Shown here in pieces: positions 47,465 through 55,826 of a stretch of 64,000 nucleotides of DNA. The stretch is from Sphaerospermopsis aphanizomenoides BCCUSP55 (GTDB lineage: Bacteria; Cyanobacteriota; Cyanobacteriia; Cyanobacteriales; Nostocaceae). The position numbers and the translations under genes were made by a program. Position 1 is the first letter of the stretch, and each line of letters opens with the position of its first letter. The stretch is taken from positions 1-64,000 of the forward strand of contig NZ_LUFH02000012.1 of assembly GCF_001586785.1 (NCBI RefSeq). Direction: 5' to 3'. Below the pieces are notes generated by a model that saw nothing but the letters and a program-made list of their open reading frames with translations, ran no database searches and was not told the DNA's origin.

Positions 47465-48879
47465 TTACCCTTGAAACCCTTGAAAAATGGCTAAATGTAC
47501 CAGCAGAAACAGAGAATCTTGAATTTAAAGAAGCCAAAAACCAATTTGATTCAACTAAACTTCTGAAATATTGTGTAGCACTGGCAAATGAAAAAGGTGG
47601 TTGTCTTGTTTTGGGCGTTACCAATAAACCACCCCGCCAAGTAGTAGGTACTCTAGCTTGGCCAACAGCAGATAGTTTAAATAAGATTAAAGCATATATA
47701 GTTGAAAAGCTCAGATTTCGGGTAGACGTTACAGAATTACATCATTGCGACGGACGAGTGCTGGTTTTTGAAGTACCAACCCGTCCCGTTGGGCAACCAT
47801 TAGCCTTTGAAGGGGCTTACCTGATGAGAGCAGGGGAAGATTTAGTACCGATGACACCGGATGTACTTAAAAGCATTTTTGCAGAAGATCAACAAGATTG
47901 GTTTTCCCAAGCTGCTCGATCTGATGTCAGCCCTGATGACGTAATTAAGCTTTTAGATACTCAATCATACTTTGACCTGCTAAAGATTCCCTATCCAACT
48001 ACCCGCGATGCTGTTCTTGATAGATTGCAAAGCCAACATTTAATTCTACAAACAGCACAGGGTTGGACAATTACAAACCTAGCAGCTATTCTTTTAGCAA
48101 AAAAACTAGATGCTTTTTCCCCTGCATTAGCTCGTAAAGCACCCCGTGTAGTTATTTACGAAGGTATAGATAAGTTAAAAACTCGTAATGAAATAACAGG
48201 TGTTAAAGGTTATGCAGTTGGTTTTGATGGATTAGTAGATTTTGTCCATTCAGCCGCACCACAAAATCGCTTTATAGAGGAAGTTGTGCGAGAAGAAGTA
48301 AAGATGTTCCCAAAACAGGCTTTAAGAGAACTGATTGCTAATGCTTTGGTACATCAGGATTTTTTGGCAACAGGTACTTCAGTGATGATCGAGATGTTTA
48401 GCGATCGCATTGAGATATCTAATCCTGGTATTCCACCCATTAAGGTAGAGCGATTTATTGATGAAAATCGTTCCCGTAATGAACAACTAGCTAATTTAAT
48501 GCGACTTTTCGGTATATGTGAAGAAAAAGGTAGTGGCATTGATAAAGTTGTAACAGCAGCAGAAGAATCTCAACTACCTGCACCAGATTTCCGAGTAGGT
48601 GATACACGCACTACAACAATCCTATTTGCCTATCAGGATTTTGGGGATATGAGCAAAACAGACAGAATTAGAGCTTGTTATCAACATTGCTGTCTGTTAT
48701 ATGTCAATAATAAAAGAATGTCTAACCAGACACTACGGGAAAGGTTTGATTTAAGTGAAACACAGACAGCAACCGTATCTCAGATTATTGGTTATACAAA
48801 AGAAGCTGGATTAATCAAAGCAGATCAATCTGAAACCAATTCTACGCGCTATGCCAGATATCTGCCTTTTTGGGCGTAG
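47461..48879 (+). CDS. AlbA_2 (Schlafen-type) plus HATPase protein within the hsd operon
   Basis: A 472-residue protein. The AlbA_2 domain (about 8-135: AETENLEFKEAKN, LANEKGGCLVLGV, DSLNKIKAYIVEKL) is followed by a linker and a GHKL-type HATPase_c_4 domain (about 270-395: ELIANALVHQDF, ISNPGIPPI, RNEQLANLMRLFGICEEKGSGIDKVV). A C-terminal winged-helix-like part ends it (SNQTLRERFDLSETQTATVSQIIGY). Often annotated as a RecG-like or transcriptional regulator. ATGA overlap with hsdS shows translational coupling. It is followed by a repeat ORF and hsdR, so it is an integrated accessory of this type I system; its role is not established. Confidence 0.85.
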   Translation: MITLETLEKWLNVPAETENLEFKEAKNQFDSTKLLKYCVALANEKGGCLVLGVTNKPPRQVVGTLAWPTADSLNKIKAYIVEKLRFRVDVTELHHCDGRVLVFEVPTRPVGQPLAFEGAYLMRAGEDLVPMTPDVLKSIFAEDQQDWFSQAARSDVSPDDVIKLLDTQSYFDLLKIPYPTTRDAVLDRLQSQHLILQTAQGWTITNLAAILLAKKLDAFSPALARKAPRVVIYEGIDKLKTRNEITGVKGYAVGFDGLVDFVHSAAPQNRFIEEVVREEVKMFPKQALRELIANALVHQDFLATGTSVMIEMFSDRIEISNPGIPPIKVERFIDENRSRNEQLANLMRLFGICEEKGSGIDKVVTAAEESQLPAPDFRVGDTRTTTILFAYQDFGDMSKTDRIRACYQHCCLLYVNNKRMSNQTLRERFDLSETQTATVSQIIGYTKEAGLIKADQSETNSTRYARYLPFWA

Positions 48880-49115
48880 ATAGTGTTTTAGAGCAAATCG
48901 AGATCAGCAACTCTCAATTCATGAAACCCTTGCAGAACAAGCAAAAAAGTGTTTTAGAGCAAATCGAGATCAGCAACTCTCAATTACTGAAACCTTTGCA
49001 AAACCAACAAAAAAGTGTTTTAGAGCAAATCGAGATTAGTAACTCTCAATTCCCGAAACCCTTGCAGAACAAGCAAAAAAGTGTTTTAGAGCAAATCGAG
49101 ATCAGCGAAATATGA
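48870..49115 (+). CDS. Small ORF made of 66-bp repeats, between the AlbA_2 gene and hsdR
   Basis: An 81-residue frame from TTG 48870. It overlaps the upstream stop by 10 nt and the hsdR ATG by 4 nt (ATGA), so it may only transmit ribosomes to hsdR. It consists of three full and one partial copies of the unit SVLEQIEISNSQ-KPLQN-QK (22 residues). The unit is polar and helix-prone with an acidic, amphipathic face. I recognise no family. The ORF may be a real small protein, a translational coupler, or leftover repeat DNA; see findings. Confidence 0.4.
   Translation: MGVDSVLEQIEISNSQFMKPLQNKQKSVLEQIEISNSQLLKPLQNQQKSVLEQIEISNSQFPKPLQNKQKSVLEQIEISEI
48882..49109 (+). repeat. 66-bp tandem repeat, 3.5 copies
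   Basis: Units start with AGTGTTTTAGAGCAAATCGA at 48882, 48948, 49014 and 49080. They are about 90-95 percent alike. The period is a multiple of three, keeping the frame open. There is no spacer-like unique sequence between units, so this is not a CRISPR array. Confidence 0.95.
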
Positions 49116-51487
49116 ACGAAGCCGAAACCTCTAGGTTGAGCGAAGCCGAAACCCGCGCCGAATTAATTGACCCCGCCTTAACTGCTGCTGCTTGGGGAGT
49201 TGTGGAACATAGTCGCATCCGTCGAGAAGTCATTGCTCCTGGCCGTTTAATTGGCAACGGTAAACGGGCAAAAGCAGATATCGCTGATTATGTATTAGTT
49301 TATCGTGGTGAAAAACTCGCTGTTATTGAAGCTAAAAAACGCGAATTACCTGATACGGAAGGTTTAGCACAGGCGAAAAAATACGCCGAAAAATTAAAAA
49401 CTCGCTTTGCATATTCTACCAATGGTGTTGGCATTTACCAAGTAGATATGCACACCGGAAAAGAAGGTTATATAAACAAATATCCCACACCCGATGAACT
49501 ATGGGAAGCTACCTTCCCTTCGACTCCGCTCAGGGAACAAGAACAAAAATGGCGCGATATTTTTGCAACTATTCCCTTTGAAGATAAAAGCGGTACGTGG
49601 GAAGCCCGATACTATCAACATAATGCCATCAAATATGTTTTAGAGGCGATCGCCCAAGGACAAAACCGAATTTTATTAACAATGGCCACTGGTACAGGTA
49701 AAACCTTTATCGCTTTCCAACTGGCCTGGAAACTCTTCCAAAGCCGATGGAACTTGAGCCGTGAACCCAAACGCCGCCCCAGAATACTATTTTTAGCAGA
49801 TCGTAATATTCTTGCAGACCAAGCCTTTAACTCCTTTTCTGCCTTTCCTGATGATGCTTTAGTTCGCATAGCTCCCGAAACCATCAAAAAACGGGAGAGA
49901 GTTCCCAAAAATGGCAGCATCTTTTTTACAATTTTCCAAACCTTGATGACAGGTAAGGATGAAGAAGGTAAACCCACCCCCAAATTTAACGACTATCCTC
50001 CCAACTTTTTCGACTTTATTATTATTGATGAATGTCACCGAGGTGGAGCAAGTGACGAAAGCACCTGGCGAGGAATTTTAGAATACTTTTCCCCTGCGGT
50101 ACAACTAGGACTTACTGCTACACCCAAACGTCAAAACAATGCTGATACCTACGCTTATTTTGGTGAGCCAGTTTATACTTATGCCCTCAAAGATGGTATT
50201 AATGATGGGTTTTTAACTCCCTTTAAAGTGCGGGAAATAGAAACCACTTTAGATGAATATATTTACAGCCCTGATGATGATGTCATAGAAGGGGCAATAG
50301 ATGATGAAAAAACCTATACAGAAACAGACTTTAATCGCATTATTGAAATTGAAGAACGGGAACGCTATCGAGTACAACTGTTCATGGCAGAAATAGATCA
50401 AAATCAAAAAACTATTGTATTTTGTGCTAACCAAGATCACGCCCTGGCAGTAAGAAATTTAATCAATCAAATTAAGATTAGTAATAATCCTAATTATTGC
50501 CACAGAGTGACAGCTAATGATGGAAAATTAGGAGAACAACACCTGAAGAATTTTCAAGATAATGAAAAAAATATTCCTACTATTTTAACAACTTCGCAAA
50601 AACTTTCCACCGGGGTTGATGCTCGCAATGTGCGGAATATAGTCTTAATGCGTCCCATTAATTCCATGATTGAATTTAAACAAATTATTGGTCGTGGTAC
50701 TCGTTTATATGATGGTAAGGATTATTTTACTATTTATGATTTTGTCAAAGCCTACGAACATTTTAACGATCCAGAATGGGATGGTGAACCCCAAGAACCT
50801 GTAAAAGTTACCAACAAAAAAGCACGGGAATTATCACCAAATACAGATAATAATACGACAAAAGAGAGAACCGAAAAAACAGAAGATACTACACCTAAAA
50901 TAATTAAAGTTAAATTAGGAGATGGTAAAGAAAGAACTATTCAACATCAAATATCTACCAGCTTTTGGAGTGTAGACGGTAAACCCATAACTGCCGCAGA
51001 ATTTGTAGAAAGGCTATTTGGTGAAATTCCCGAACTGTTTAAAAATGAAAATGAATTAAGAACTATTTGGAGTCGTCCAGATACAAGAAAAGCACTATTA
51101 GAAGGATTATCAGAAAAAGGTTATGATTCAGAACAATTAACAGAAATTAGCCGTTTAATTAATGCTGAAAAAAGTGATTTATATGATGTGTTAGCCTATA
51201 TTGCTTATGCTGCTGTACCTATTAGCCGTCGGGAAAGGGTTCTAGCCCATAAATCGTTAATTTTCTGTAAATATGTAGGGAAACAACAGGAATTTCTGGA
51301 TTTTGTGTTAGATCAATATATTAAGGATGGAGTAGAAGAACTGGATCGATCTAAGTTACCCCAACTATTAGAATTGAAATATCATACTATTCATGATGCC
51401 ATTAAAGAATTAGGTAGCGTTGCTAATATTAGTGAAGTATTTATAGGATTTCAGCAGTATTTGTATTCACAGGATATAGCAGCTTAA
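49112..51487 (+). CDS. hsdR: Type I restriction endonuclease subunit HsdR
   Basis: A 791-residue motor/nuclease subunit. The N-terminal nuclease domain has Asp59 and E-A-K (Glu73, Lys75) in VIEAKKRELP. SF2 helicase motifs follow: Walker A ATGTGKT (192-198), IIIDECH, LGLTATPK, and QIIGRGTRL. The C-terminal domain binds the M2S core. First residues MNEAETSRLSEAETRAELID include two copies of a GAAGCCGAA-type dispersed repeat (49113-49150), and another copy makes FPSTPLREQ near residue 135, so repeats have entered the coding sequence without breaking it. ATGA overlap with the repeat ORF. Confidence 0.95.
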   Translation: MNEAETSRLSEAETRAELIDPALTAAAWGVVEHSRIRREVIAPGRLIGNGKRAKADIADYVLVYRGEKLAVIEAKKRELPDTEGLAQAKKYAEKLKTRFAYSTNGVGIYQVDMHTGKEGYINKYPTPDELWEATFPSTPLREQEQKWRDIFATIPFEDKSGTWEARYYQHNAIKYVLEAIAQGQNRILLTMATGTGKTFIAFQLAWKLFQSRWNLSREPKRRPRILFLADRNILADQAFNSFSAFPDDALVRIAPETIKKRERVPKNGSIFFTIFQTLMTGKDEEGKPTPKFNDYPPNFFDFIIIDECHRGGASDESTWRGILEYFSPAVQLGLTATPKRQNNADTYAYFGEPVYTYALKDGINDGFLTPFKVREIETTLDEYIYSPDDDVIEGAIDDEKTYTETDFNRIIEIEERERYRVQLFMAEIDQNQKTIVFCANQDHALAVRNLINQIKISNNPNYCHRVTANDGKLGEQHLKNFQDNEKNIPTILTTSQKLSTGVDARNVRNIVLMRPINSMIEFKQIIGRGTRLYDGKDYFTIYDFVKAYEHFNDPEWDGEPQEPVKVTNKKARELSPNTDNNTTKERTEKTEDTTPKIIKVKLGDGKERTIQHQISTSFWSVDGKPITAAEFVERLFGEIPELFKNENELRTIWSRPDTRKALLEGLSEKGYDSEQLTEISRLINAEKSDLYDVLAYIAYAAVPISRRERVLAHKSLIFCKYVGKQQEFLDFVLDQYIKDGVEELDRSKLPQLLELKYHTIHDAIKELGSVANISEVFIGFQQYLYSQDIAA

Positions 51488-51517
51488 TTGGGCAAATTGT
51501 TACAATTAAGCTCTTTT
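51481..51517 (+). terminator. Rho-independent terminator after hsdR
   Basis: AGCTTAATTG (51481-51490) and CAATTAAGCT (51503-51512) form a perfect 10-bp stem around a 12-nt loop, followed by CTTTTG. The stem overlaps the hsdR stop codon. Confidence 0.7.
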
Positions 51518-51681
51518 GTATACTATGTGGGTTCTAGGAAACTAGATTAACAGTAGAACTAAGTACCCAAGCAAAATTAATTGTACATATTGATGGAAAA
51601 CAAAAATGTCTGTATTCCTTACCTATTACCTATTACCTATTCCCTATTCCCTCTCCTAACTATAAAATTTATTTTGCACGA

Positions 51682-51833
51682 CTACTTATCTTTAGCATCA
51701 TCAGGCACATATTCCAAAAGTTCGCCTGGTTGACAGTTTAATGCCTTACAAATGCCATTTAACCTTTCTGCGGTTAATCGGGGCATTTTGTCAACCTTAC
51801 GCAGCCTGTAAACTAACTGGCGCGTAACGCGCA
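51682..51833 (-). pseudogene. XRE-family regulator fragment, 5' end replaced by a repeat
   Basis: The minus strand reads VTRQLVYRLRKVDKMPRLTAERLNG, then ICKALNCQPGELLEYVPDD and a stop at 51682. The C-terminal half is exactly like HTH_26-type Cro/CI regulators. The upstream part is short and scrambled, and the frame runs into a GCGTAACGCGCAGCGTGCC-type dispersed repeat (51822-51849). No start codon restores a full HTH. Confidence 0.65.
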
Positions 51834-51849
51834 GCGTGCCGTAGGCATA

Positions 51850-52191
51850 ATATAGCTATAGACAAGGTAGTTAGGACATTCGCCCCCTCAACACTTAGAC
51901 ACTCTTAAACCTTGATTTCTCACTGTAACCTGTAACCTGTAACCTGTAACCTGTAACCTGTCACCTGTCACCTGTTATAGTTGATGTCCTAATCATGCAT
52001 TGATTATCCTTAATTATCAATTATTCTTAATACTGTTCGGTTCAGGGAAAAGGGAGAAGGGATAAAAAAGAAAAACCTTTCACCTTTACCAAAACTAATT
52101 TACTACTTTTAAGTTCACAAAGCGAGTAGTTCTGTTCCCTTACCAAAATGTGCAATTTATTTTGCAAAACTACTTAAAAAACAACTAGCCT
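51850..52191. other. Intergenic region with heptamer repeats, no gene seen
   Basis: 342 nt. CTGTAAC/CTGTCAC heptamers run from 51923 to 51974. AATTTATTTTGCA(N)(N)ACTACTTA words occur at both 51667 and 52151, so the XRE fragment and repeats lie between direct copies of a 20-nt word. Shortly before the next gene AGTAGTTCTG and CAAAACTACT form an inverted pair. Confidence 0.5.
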
Positions 52192-53517
52192 ATGAAACTC
52201 AGTCTGTGCATAATTGTCAAAAATGAAGAAATTAATTTACCAAAGTGTTTGGGAAGTGTCAAAAATGTGGTAGACGAAATTGTAGTTCTCGATACAGGTT
52301 CAACTGATAAAACACTTCAAATCGCTCAACAATTCGGTGCTAAGGTACATTATTTTGAATGGTGTAATAATTTTAGTATCGCTCGCAACGAAGCTTTGAA
52401 ATATGTCACCGGAGATTGGGTTTTAGTATTAGATGCTGATGAAACGCTTAAACCAGAAATTGTACCCTATTTAAAAGAAGCAATTAACATTCAAGATTAT
52501 TTATTAATTAATCTTGTGCGTCAGGAAGTAGGTGCAAATCAATCACCTTATTCTTTGGTTTCTCGACTGTTTCGCAACCATCCTAAGATTAAATTTGATC
52601 GTCCTTATCATGCCTTAGTTGATGATAGCATTGCCGAAATTTTAAAGCAAGAACCCTATTGGCAAATTGGTTATTTACCAGAAGTAGCTATTCTTCATGC
52701 TGGATATCAAAAAGCTGTAATTAATCAGCAGAATAAATATGCTAAAGCCATAGCAGCAATGGAGGAATTCTTTGCAGTTAATCCTCATGATGCCTATGTT
52801 TGCAGCAAATTAGGTGCTTTGTATGTAGAAATAGGCAAAATTAATGAGGGGTTGGAGTTATTAAATCAGGGATTGAATCAGTTAATCAGTAATCAATTAA
52901 TTCAGCCAAATAATCGCAGTGACAAAAATAAAACCCGTCTTCGAGGATTTCAAAATTCTCAATCAAGGAAAGTTGGGAATTATCTGGCTCAAGATATCAA
53001 GGAAACAAATTATGATATTTTGTATGAATTAAATTATCATTTAGGAATTGCCCATACACATTTAAAAAATTTACCCCAGGCTATTTCTCATTATCAAGCG
53101 GCTGTGAAATTACCGATTTATCCTCTGTTGAAATTGGGAGGATACAATAATTTAGGTAATTTGTTAAAAACTGCGGGGGATTTACAAGGGGCAAAAAATG
53201 CTTATGAAACCGCTATCAAAATTGACCCCAGTTTTGTGATTGGTTATTACAATTTGGGAATGGTATGTAAAGCTATGGGTTTGTTGGTTGAGGCTATTGA
53301 TAATTATGACAAAGCTATTCAATTAAATCCTGATTATGCAGAAGCTTATCAAAATTTGGGAGTTGTGTTGCTGAAAGTAGGTGATGTGGAAAATAGTTTA
53401 GCAGCTTTTGAATTTGCGATCGCACTCCATGAACAAAACAATCCCCAAGAAGCCCACAGATTACGTCAAGGATTACAAGAAATGGGCATAATTCGGAAAG
53501 AAGGGAATAGGGAATAG
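52192..53517 (+). CDS. Family 2 glycosyltransferase with TPR tail
   Basis: A 441-residue protein. GT2 domain (1-130): LCIIVKNEEINLPKCLGSV, VVLDTGSTDKT, FSIARNEAL, VLVLDADETL (DxD-like metal site). From about 185 on, at least five TPRs: NPHDAYVCSKLGALYVEIGKINEGLE, LGIAHTHLKNLPQAISHYQAA, NLGNLLKTAGDLQGAKNAYETAI, YYNLGMVCKAMGLLVEAIDNYDKAI and YQNLGVVLLKVGDVENSL. Such proteins are common in cyanobacteria; substrate unknown, possibly exopolysaccharide or protein glycosylation. No polysaccharide cluster is adjacent. Confidence 0.88.
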   Translation: MKLSLCIIVKNEEINLPKCLGSVKNVVDEIVVLDTGSTDKTLQIAQQFGAKVHYFEWCNNFSIARNEALKYVTGDWVLVLDADETLKPEIVPYLKEAINIQDYLLINLVRQEVGANQSPYSLVSRLFRNHPKIKFDRPYHALVDDSIAEILKQEPYWQIGYLPEVAILHAGYQKAVINQQNKYAKAIAAMEEFFAVNPHDAYVCSKLGALYVEIGKINEGLELLNQGLNQLISNQLIQPNNRSDKNKTRLRGFQNSQSRKVGNYLAQDIKETNYDILYELNYHLGIAHTHLKNLPQAISHYQAAVKLPIYPLLKLGGYNNLGNLLKTAGDLQGAKNAYETAIKIDPSFVIGYYNLGMVCKAMGLLVEAIDNYDKAIQLNPDYAEAYQNLGVVLLKVGDVENSLAAFEFAIALHEQNNPQEAHRLRQGLQEMGIIRKEGNRE

Positions 53518-53727
53518 GGAATAGGTGACAGGTGACAGGTGACAGGTGACAGTTAAGAGGGAATAGGGAATAGGGAACAGGGAATAGATGATCAATACAT
53601 TATTCTCCCCTACACCCCTACACCCTTACACCCCTACACCCTTTTCTTCACCCCTACACCCCTACACCCTTACACCCCTACACCCTTTTCTTCACCCCTA
53701 CACCCTTTTCTTCACCCTTACACCCCA
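53500..53727. repeat. Tandem repeats: GGGAATA, GGTGACA and a 44-bp CACCCC minisatellite
   Basis: GGGAATA/GGTGACA heptamers occupy 53500-53589, crossing the end of the glycosyltransferase gene so that its last residues are repeat-encoded. From 53606 to 53727 a larger unit (CCCCTACACCC repeats ending TTTTCTTCA) recurs about two and a half times and stops at the aminotransferase stop codon. Confidence 0.85.
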
Positions 53728-54894
53728 TTAAATCCGAGAACGGACAAATTTCTCTAACCTATCCATTCCCTTTTCAATAGTCGCCATATCAGTGGCGTAG
53801 GAAAGGCGAATGTTATTATCAGCACCGAAAGCCACGCCGGGAATGACTGCAACTTGATGTGCTTCTAATAAAGCATTGCAAAATTCCAGAGACTTTAAAC
53901 CAGTTTTGCTGATATCAGGAAACAGGTAAAAAGCACCGTCTGGTTTAGGACAACTCAAACCCGGAATAGCGTTGAGTCTTTCAAACATTACCTGACGACG
54001 TTTAGCGAAAGCTTGACGCATTTCTTCTACACAGTCTTGGGAACTTTCCAAAGCTGCGATCGCCCCATATTGAGCAAAGGTACACACATTTGAGGTACTA
54101 TGCCCTTGAATGGTACTGGCGGCTTTAATAATTTCCACAGGCCCTGCTAAATAACCCAGTCGCCAACCTGTCATGGAGTAACCTTTAGCAAAACCGTTAC
54201 TAATTAAAGTCCGGTCAAAAATTTCTTTCCCTAGAGAACCGATGCTGATGTGTTCTGCACCGTCATAGAGAATCTTTTCGTAAATCTCATCAGATACAAC
54301 TAAGATATCTGCATCAACTATCACCTTAGCTAAGGCTTGAATTTCCTCTGGTGTGTACACCATCCCCGTGGGGTTAGATGGAGAGTTGAGGACAAATAAC
54401 TTGGTTTTGGCGGTAATGGCTTGTTTTAGCTGTTCTGGGGTAATTTTATAACCGGTTGAAGCATCGGTGTCTACAATTACTGATTTTCCACCAGCTAATG
54501 TCACCATTTCGGGATAACTTAACCAATAGGGTGCAGGAATAATTACCTCATCACCAGGGTCAATCAATGCCACAATCAAATTGTAGAGAGAATGCTTACC
54601 CCCATTAGTGACAAGCACATTCTCTGCCTTATAATCAAGACCATTATCAGTTTTTAGCTTGTGGGCGATCGCTTCCCTTAACTTTGGTTCACCAGCAGCG
54701 GGGCCGTACTTGGTTTTTCCTTCTTCCAAAGCTTTCGCAGCTGCGGCTTTGATATGCGCTGGTGTGTCAAAATCTGGTTCTCCAGCACTAAAACTACAAA
54801 CATCTATACCCTCAGCTTTCATGGCCTTAGCTTTAGCTGCGATCGCTAAGGTTATGGAGGGTGTCACCTGACTTACTCTTGCTGCCAGCTTCAT
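53728..54894 (-). CDS. aspC: Aspartate aminotransferase (class I, type Ib)
   Basis: A 388-residue PLP enzyme. [10 protein letters not shown] (36-45), [19 protein letters not shown] (170-177), [12 protein letters not shown], and the Schiff-base Lys237 in [17 protein letters not shown] are all present; the Arg that binds the alpha-carboxylate sits in NNIRLSYAT. Transfers the amino group between aspartate and 2-oxoglutarate; Ib enzymes may also act on prephenate. Start ATG 54894. The stop codon is at the border of a minisatellite. Confidence 0.92.
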   Translation of the reverse strand: MKLAARVSQVTPSITLAIAAKAKAMKAEGIDVCSFSAGEPDFDTPAHIKAAAAKALEEGKTKYGPAAGEPKLREAIAHKLKTDNGLDYKAENVLVTNGGKHSLYNLIVALIDPGDEVIIPAPYWLSYPEMVTLAGGKSVIVDTDASTGYKITPEQLKQAITAKTKLFVLNSPSNPTGMVYTPEEIQALAKVIVDADILVVSDEIYEKILYDGAEHISIGSLGKEIFDRTLISNGFAKGYSMTGWRLGYLAGPVEIIKAASTIQGHSTSNVCTFAQYGAIAALESSQDCVEEMRQAFAKRRQVMFERLNAIPGLSCPKPDGAFYLFPDISKTGLKSLEFCNALLEAHQVAVIPGVAFGADNNIRLSYATDMATIEKGMDRLEKFVRSRI

Positions 54895-54992
54895 TCTACT
54901 TCTTTGGGCGAATCTCTATCCAATCTAAGGATATCCCAGAATCCCAGTTGAGATTTGCCTTTTGTAAATTCCTGCTGGGTTTGATTAACTAT

Positions 54993-55655
54993 TTAGTTGC
55001 TAAACATTTGCACTGCATAGATTTCACCATTTGGTCTAGCAGCTATTCCATAGCCAAATTTACCATATTTAGGAGTGAGTATATTGGCGCGATGTCCATT
55101 ACTATACATCCAACCCCGTTGGAAATTTTCTACTTGTTTGTAATTTAAGCCTAAATCACTAAAAGTACCTTTGTAAATGTTCTCTCCTACACCAACATGA
55201 TGACTACCACCAACAGCCAGATAACGGTCTCTAGGATTTTTACCTTCAGGAGAGATATGACTAAAATAATTCCGATCCATCATATCCTGGGCATAACGTT
55301 GGGCTGCTTGTGACAGTAAAGGATCTGTCACTAAAGGTTTTAAGTTATTGAGAGTGCGATCGCGGTTTACTAATTCTACTGCAAACTTTTGCAACTCTGG
55401 TAAAGAACGTAATTGTTGAGCATTCCAAGCTGTAGCTTTGGGTTGGCCTATTTTCCAATTTGCACCACCATTACCATTGTATAAATCCGCTCCAAACATT
55501 CCCAATGGTGAAAGTTCAGTCCAGAAATAGTTAACATCTAATGGATACCCACGTAAGGCTTGGTTCATAAAATGGCTGACTGGGCCTGAAGCCCATAGCA
55601 CTATAAATAAAAACAAGTATCTCCACCAAAGATTAACTTTTTTACTGGTCTTCAT
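54993..55655 (-). CDS. CAP/SCP-domain exported protein
   Basis: A 220-residue protein. One N-terminal hydrophobic helix (YLFLFIVLWASGPVSHF) signals export. The CAP domain (about 88-218) reads FAVELVNRDRTLNNLKPLVTDPLLSQAAQRYAQDMMDRNYFSHISPEGKNPRDR, then GENIYKG, GWMYSNGHRANILTPKYGKFGYGI. The conserved His residues for metal and Glu in GENI are present. Bacterial CAP proteins are secreted and may bind lipids or the envelope; function is unknown. Divergent from the acyl-CoA synthetase gene. Confidence 0.87.
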   Translation of the reverse strand: MKTSKKVNLWWRYLFLFIVLWASGPVSHFMNQALRGYPLDVNYFWTELSPLGMFGADLYNGNGGANWKIGQPKATAWNAQQLRSLPELQKFAVELVNRDRTLNNLKPLVTDPLLSQAAQRYAQDMMDRNYFSHISPEGKNPRDRYLAVGGSHHVGVGENIYKGTFSDLGLNYKQVENFQRGWMYSNGHRANILTPKYGKFGYGIAARPNGEIYAVQMFSN

Positions 55656-55826
55656 TTCTACGATTGACTATTGGTGATGCACATACATCAGATCATTGTG
55701 ATTGTAAATTGAGACGATAACAATAGAGTATTTACTTATAACCAAAAATATTTCTTTAAGTATATATCTAGTGCATATTATCGTAATATATATTACAAAC
55801 TCGTATATACATCATTGGTATCCACA

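Noticed and set aside
48882-49109. CRISPR-like array between the AlbA_2 gene and hsdR
   Set aside because: The 66-bp units are contiguous and nearly identical along their full length, with no unique spacers, and keep one coding frame.
51923-51974. Short CRISPR-like array of CTGTAAC units
   Set aside because: Seven-base tandem repeats without spacers; the same type occurs at many intergenic sites here.
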